From assembly GCA_964437335.1 (NCBI GenBank), contig CAYTGL010000001.1, positions 62,001 to 126,000 on the forward strand: a DNA stretch of 64,000 bases, written 5' to 3'. The DNA comes from JAITWN01 sp964437335 (GTDB lineage Bacteria > Pseudomonadota > Gammaproteobacteria > SZUA-140). A model generated the notes under the pieces. The model searched no databases. It saw only the letters and a list, made by a program, of their open reading frames with translations, and was not told where the DNA came from. Shown piece by piece: positions 62,585-64,000 of this stretch; position 1 is the first letter of the stretch, and the number at the start of each line of letters is the position of its first letter. Both the position numbers and the translations under genes were made by a program.

Positions 62585-63892
62585 ATGGGCAAGAAAGTCA
62601 TCATCATAGGCACCCAGTGGGGTGACGAAGGCAAGGGCAAGATCGTCGATCTCCTGACCGAGCGCAGCGACGCCGTCGTGCGCTTCCAGGGCGGGCACAA
62701 TGCCGGCCATACCCTCGTCATCAACGGCAAGAAGACCGTCCTGCACCTGATCCCGTCCGGCATGCTGCGCAAGAATGTACAGTGCATCATCGGCAACGGC
62801 GTTGTGCTGTCGCCGACCGCGCTGGTCGAGGAACTCGACATGCTCGAGCGCCAGGGCATCCAGATCAAGGATCGCCTGTGGATCAGCGATGCGTGTCCGC
62901 TGATCCTGCCCTGTCACGTCGCGCTTGATCATGCGCGTGAGACGGCACGCGGCGCGGCCGCGATCGGCACGACCGGGCGCGGCATTGGCCCGGCCTATGA
63001 AGACAAGGTCGCGCGGCGCAGCCTGCGTTTTGGCGACATGTTCCATCGCGAGCTGTTCGCCGCGAAGCTCGGCGAGCTGCTTAATTATCACAACTTCATG
63101 CTGCAGGAGTATTACAAGTCCGAGCCAATCGACTTCCAGAAGGTCCTCGACGAGATCATGGGTCTGCGCGAACGTCTGGAACCGCTGATCGCCGATGTCG
63201 CCGAGTTGATGCATCGCTATCACAAGGAAGACACCAGCGTCCTGTTCGAGGGAGCGCAAGGGACGATGCTCGACATCGACCACGGCACCTATCCGTTCGT
63301 CACCTCATCGAACACCGTTGCCGGCGGCGCCTCTACCGGCACCGGCCTCGGCCCGCTCGCTTTCGACAGCGTGCTCGGTATCACCAAGGCGTACACGACC
63401 CGGGTTGGTTCCGGGCCGTTTCCGACCGAGCTCGACGACGCGGTCGGCATGCATCTCGCGAGCAAGGGTCACGAGTTCGGCTCGACGACCGGCCGGCCGC
63501 GCCGCTGCGGCTGGTTCGACGCGGTGGCGCTGCGGCGCTCGGTGCAACTGAACAGCGTCACCAGTCTCTGCATCACCAAGCTCGACGTCCTCGATGGACT
63601 CGACACGATCCGGATCTGCATCGAGTACCGCTACAAGGACAAGGGTGGCAAGCCGCTCGGCGGCGCCACCTATCACAGCGGCGCCTCGGCCCTCGATGCC
63701 TGTGAGCCGGTTTATATCGACATGCCGGGCTGGAAGGAGTCGACGACCGGCGTGCAGCGGCTTGAAGACCTGCCCGCTGCTGCACGCGATTACCTGAAGC
63801 GCATCGAGGCGCTGGTCGAGACCCCGATCGACATCATCTCGACCGGGCCGGACCGGGTCGAGACCATCGTGCTGAGGCATCCATTTTCCTGA
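62585..63892 (+). CDS. purA: adenylosuccinate synthetase
   Basis: A 435-residue GTP-dependent enzyme making adenylosuccinate from IMP and aspartate. The start GKKVIIIGTQWGDEGKGKIVDLL has the P-loop-like GDEGKGK and catalytic Asp; further motifs are FQGGHNAGHTLV, GTTGRGIGPAYEDKVAR, LFEGAQGTMLDIDHGTYPFVTSSN and VGSGPFPTEL. purB at 38551 provides the following step, 24 kb away. Length is normal. Confidence 0.98.
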   Translation: MGKKVIIIGTQWGDEGKGKIVDLLTERSDAVVRFQGGHNAGHTLVINGKKTVLHLIPSGMLRKNVQCIIGNGVVLSPTALVEELDMLERQGIQIKDRLWISDACPLILPCHVALDHARETARGAAAIGTTGRGIGPAYEDKVARRSLRFGDMFHRELFAAKLGELLNYHNFMLQEYYKSEPIDFQKVLDEIMGLRERLEPLIADVAELMHRYHKEDTSVLFEGAQGTMLDIDHGTYPFVTSSNTVAGGASTGTGLGPLAFDSVLGITKAYTTRVGSGPFPTELDDAVGMHLASKGHEFGSTTGRPRRCGWFDAVALRRSVQLNSVTSLCITKLDVLDGLDTIRICIEYRYKDKGGKPLGGATYHSGASALDACEPVYIDMPGWKESTTGVQRLEDLPAAARDYLKRIEALVETPIDIISTGPDRVETIVLRHPFS

Positions 63893-63922
63893 CACGGGTG
63901 CCGCCCGCGCCGGATTGCCCCT

Positions 63923-64000
63923 TCATCCCTCCCGCAGGGAAAGGATGTAATGCACCAGGTCCCAGACCTGTTCCTCAGTTCCCTTGAAGGCATCCGCATA
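63923..64000 (-). CDS. C-terminal end of a probable c-type cytochrome (cut by window)
   Basis: The minus-strand frame entering from the right edge ends at 63923 and reads YADAFKGTEEQVWDLVHYIL then SLREG. The pattern of GT/S-E-E-Q-V/L-W-D-L-V-H-Y-I near the C-terminus is characteristic of cytochrome c domains, where this helix packs on the heme; the CxxCH would lie beyond the window. It converges on purA. Confidence 0.6.
   Translation of the reverse strand, partial: YADAFKGTEEQVWDLVHYILSLREG

Noticed and set aside
1..64000. CRISPR array or cas genes
   Set aside because: No regularly spaced direct repeats and no Cas-like protein found in the window.

Overview
The window looks like the chromosome of a GC-rich, free-living, non-enteric gammaproteobacterium. 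The evidence is the set of core blocks it carries: ftsK-lolA-rarA-crcB, clpA/clpS/cspD, icd/mnmA/hflD/purB, aat/bpt/infA and tRNA-Ser/miaA/hfq/hflX/hflK/hflC/hisZ/purA. HisZ, an endonuclease-type MutL, alanine dehydrogenase and Bpt argue against Enterobacterales. Genus cannot be decided from the sequence alone.

Layout. (1) 1-1725: mutL, cut by the left edge. (2) About 1.8-21.8 kb: an accessory metal region bounded by AT-rich spacers. It starts with a P1B-type ATPase module (two stand-alone HMA_2-like proteins, an excisionase-like HTH protein, small membrane proteins and the ATPase), then an orphan CbiO-like ATPase with a histidine-rich tail, a cation diffusion facilitator and a DUF3016 protein. 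A TonB-dependent locus follows: a receptor with a signalling STN domain faces a paralogous receptor. Behind the second receptor, on the minus strand, lie fecI, fecR, a DUF2162-like membrane protein, an ExbB/MotA-type proton channel, a DUF2149 protein and a giant CobN-like chelatase that carries a signal peptide and a C-terminal membrane anchor. (3) 21.9-42.8 kb: housekeeping genes, including the bacterial N-degron machinery (aat, bpt, clpS, clpA). (4) 42.9-56.1 kb: mixed accessory genes: lipoprotein, mutarotase, zinc-ribbon membrane protein, DUF3108, SPW protein, SulP transporter, RND efflux pair, a protein that is 38% histidine, and a BI-1 protein. Two copies of a short repeat with GGGGTCGGACCAC-type ends lie here. 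(5) 56.2-64 kb: tRNA-Ser(UGA), miaA, hfq, hflX, hflK, hflC, hisZ, purA, and the C-terminus of a probable c-type cytochrome at the right edge.

How it fits together. The strongest candidate for an unusual system is the 9.3-21.7 kb locus. Its CobN-like protein appears to work outside the cytoplasm, has no CobS/CobT-type AAA+ partner nearby, and is translationally coupled to an ExbB-like channel plus a DUF2149 protein. This suggests metal insertion into, or removal from, a tetrapyrrole driven by proton-motive force after TonB-dependent uptake, as proposed for HmuRSTUV-like heme loci. The FecI/FecR pair and the STN receptor would give surface signalling. Metal-handling histidine-rich segments recur in CobN, the CbiO-like ATPase, the CDF protein and the separate 86-residue protein.

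The usual mutL-miaA neighbourhood is split by about 54 kb. GGGGTCAGACCCC-type palindromes sit at both edges of the split, one of them touching the miaA start codon.
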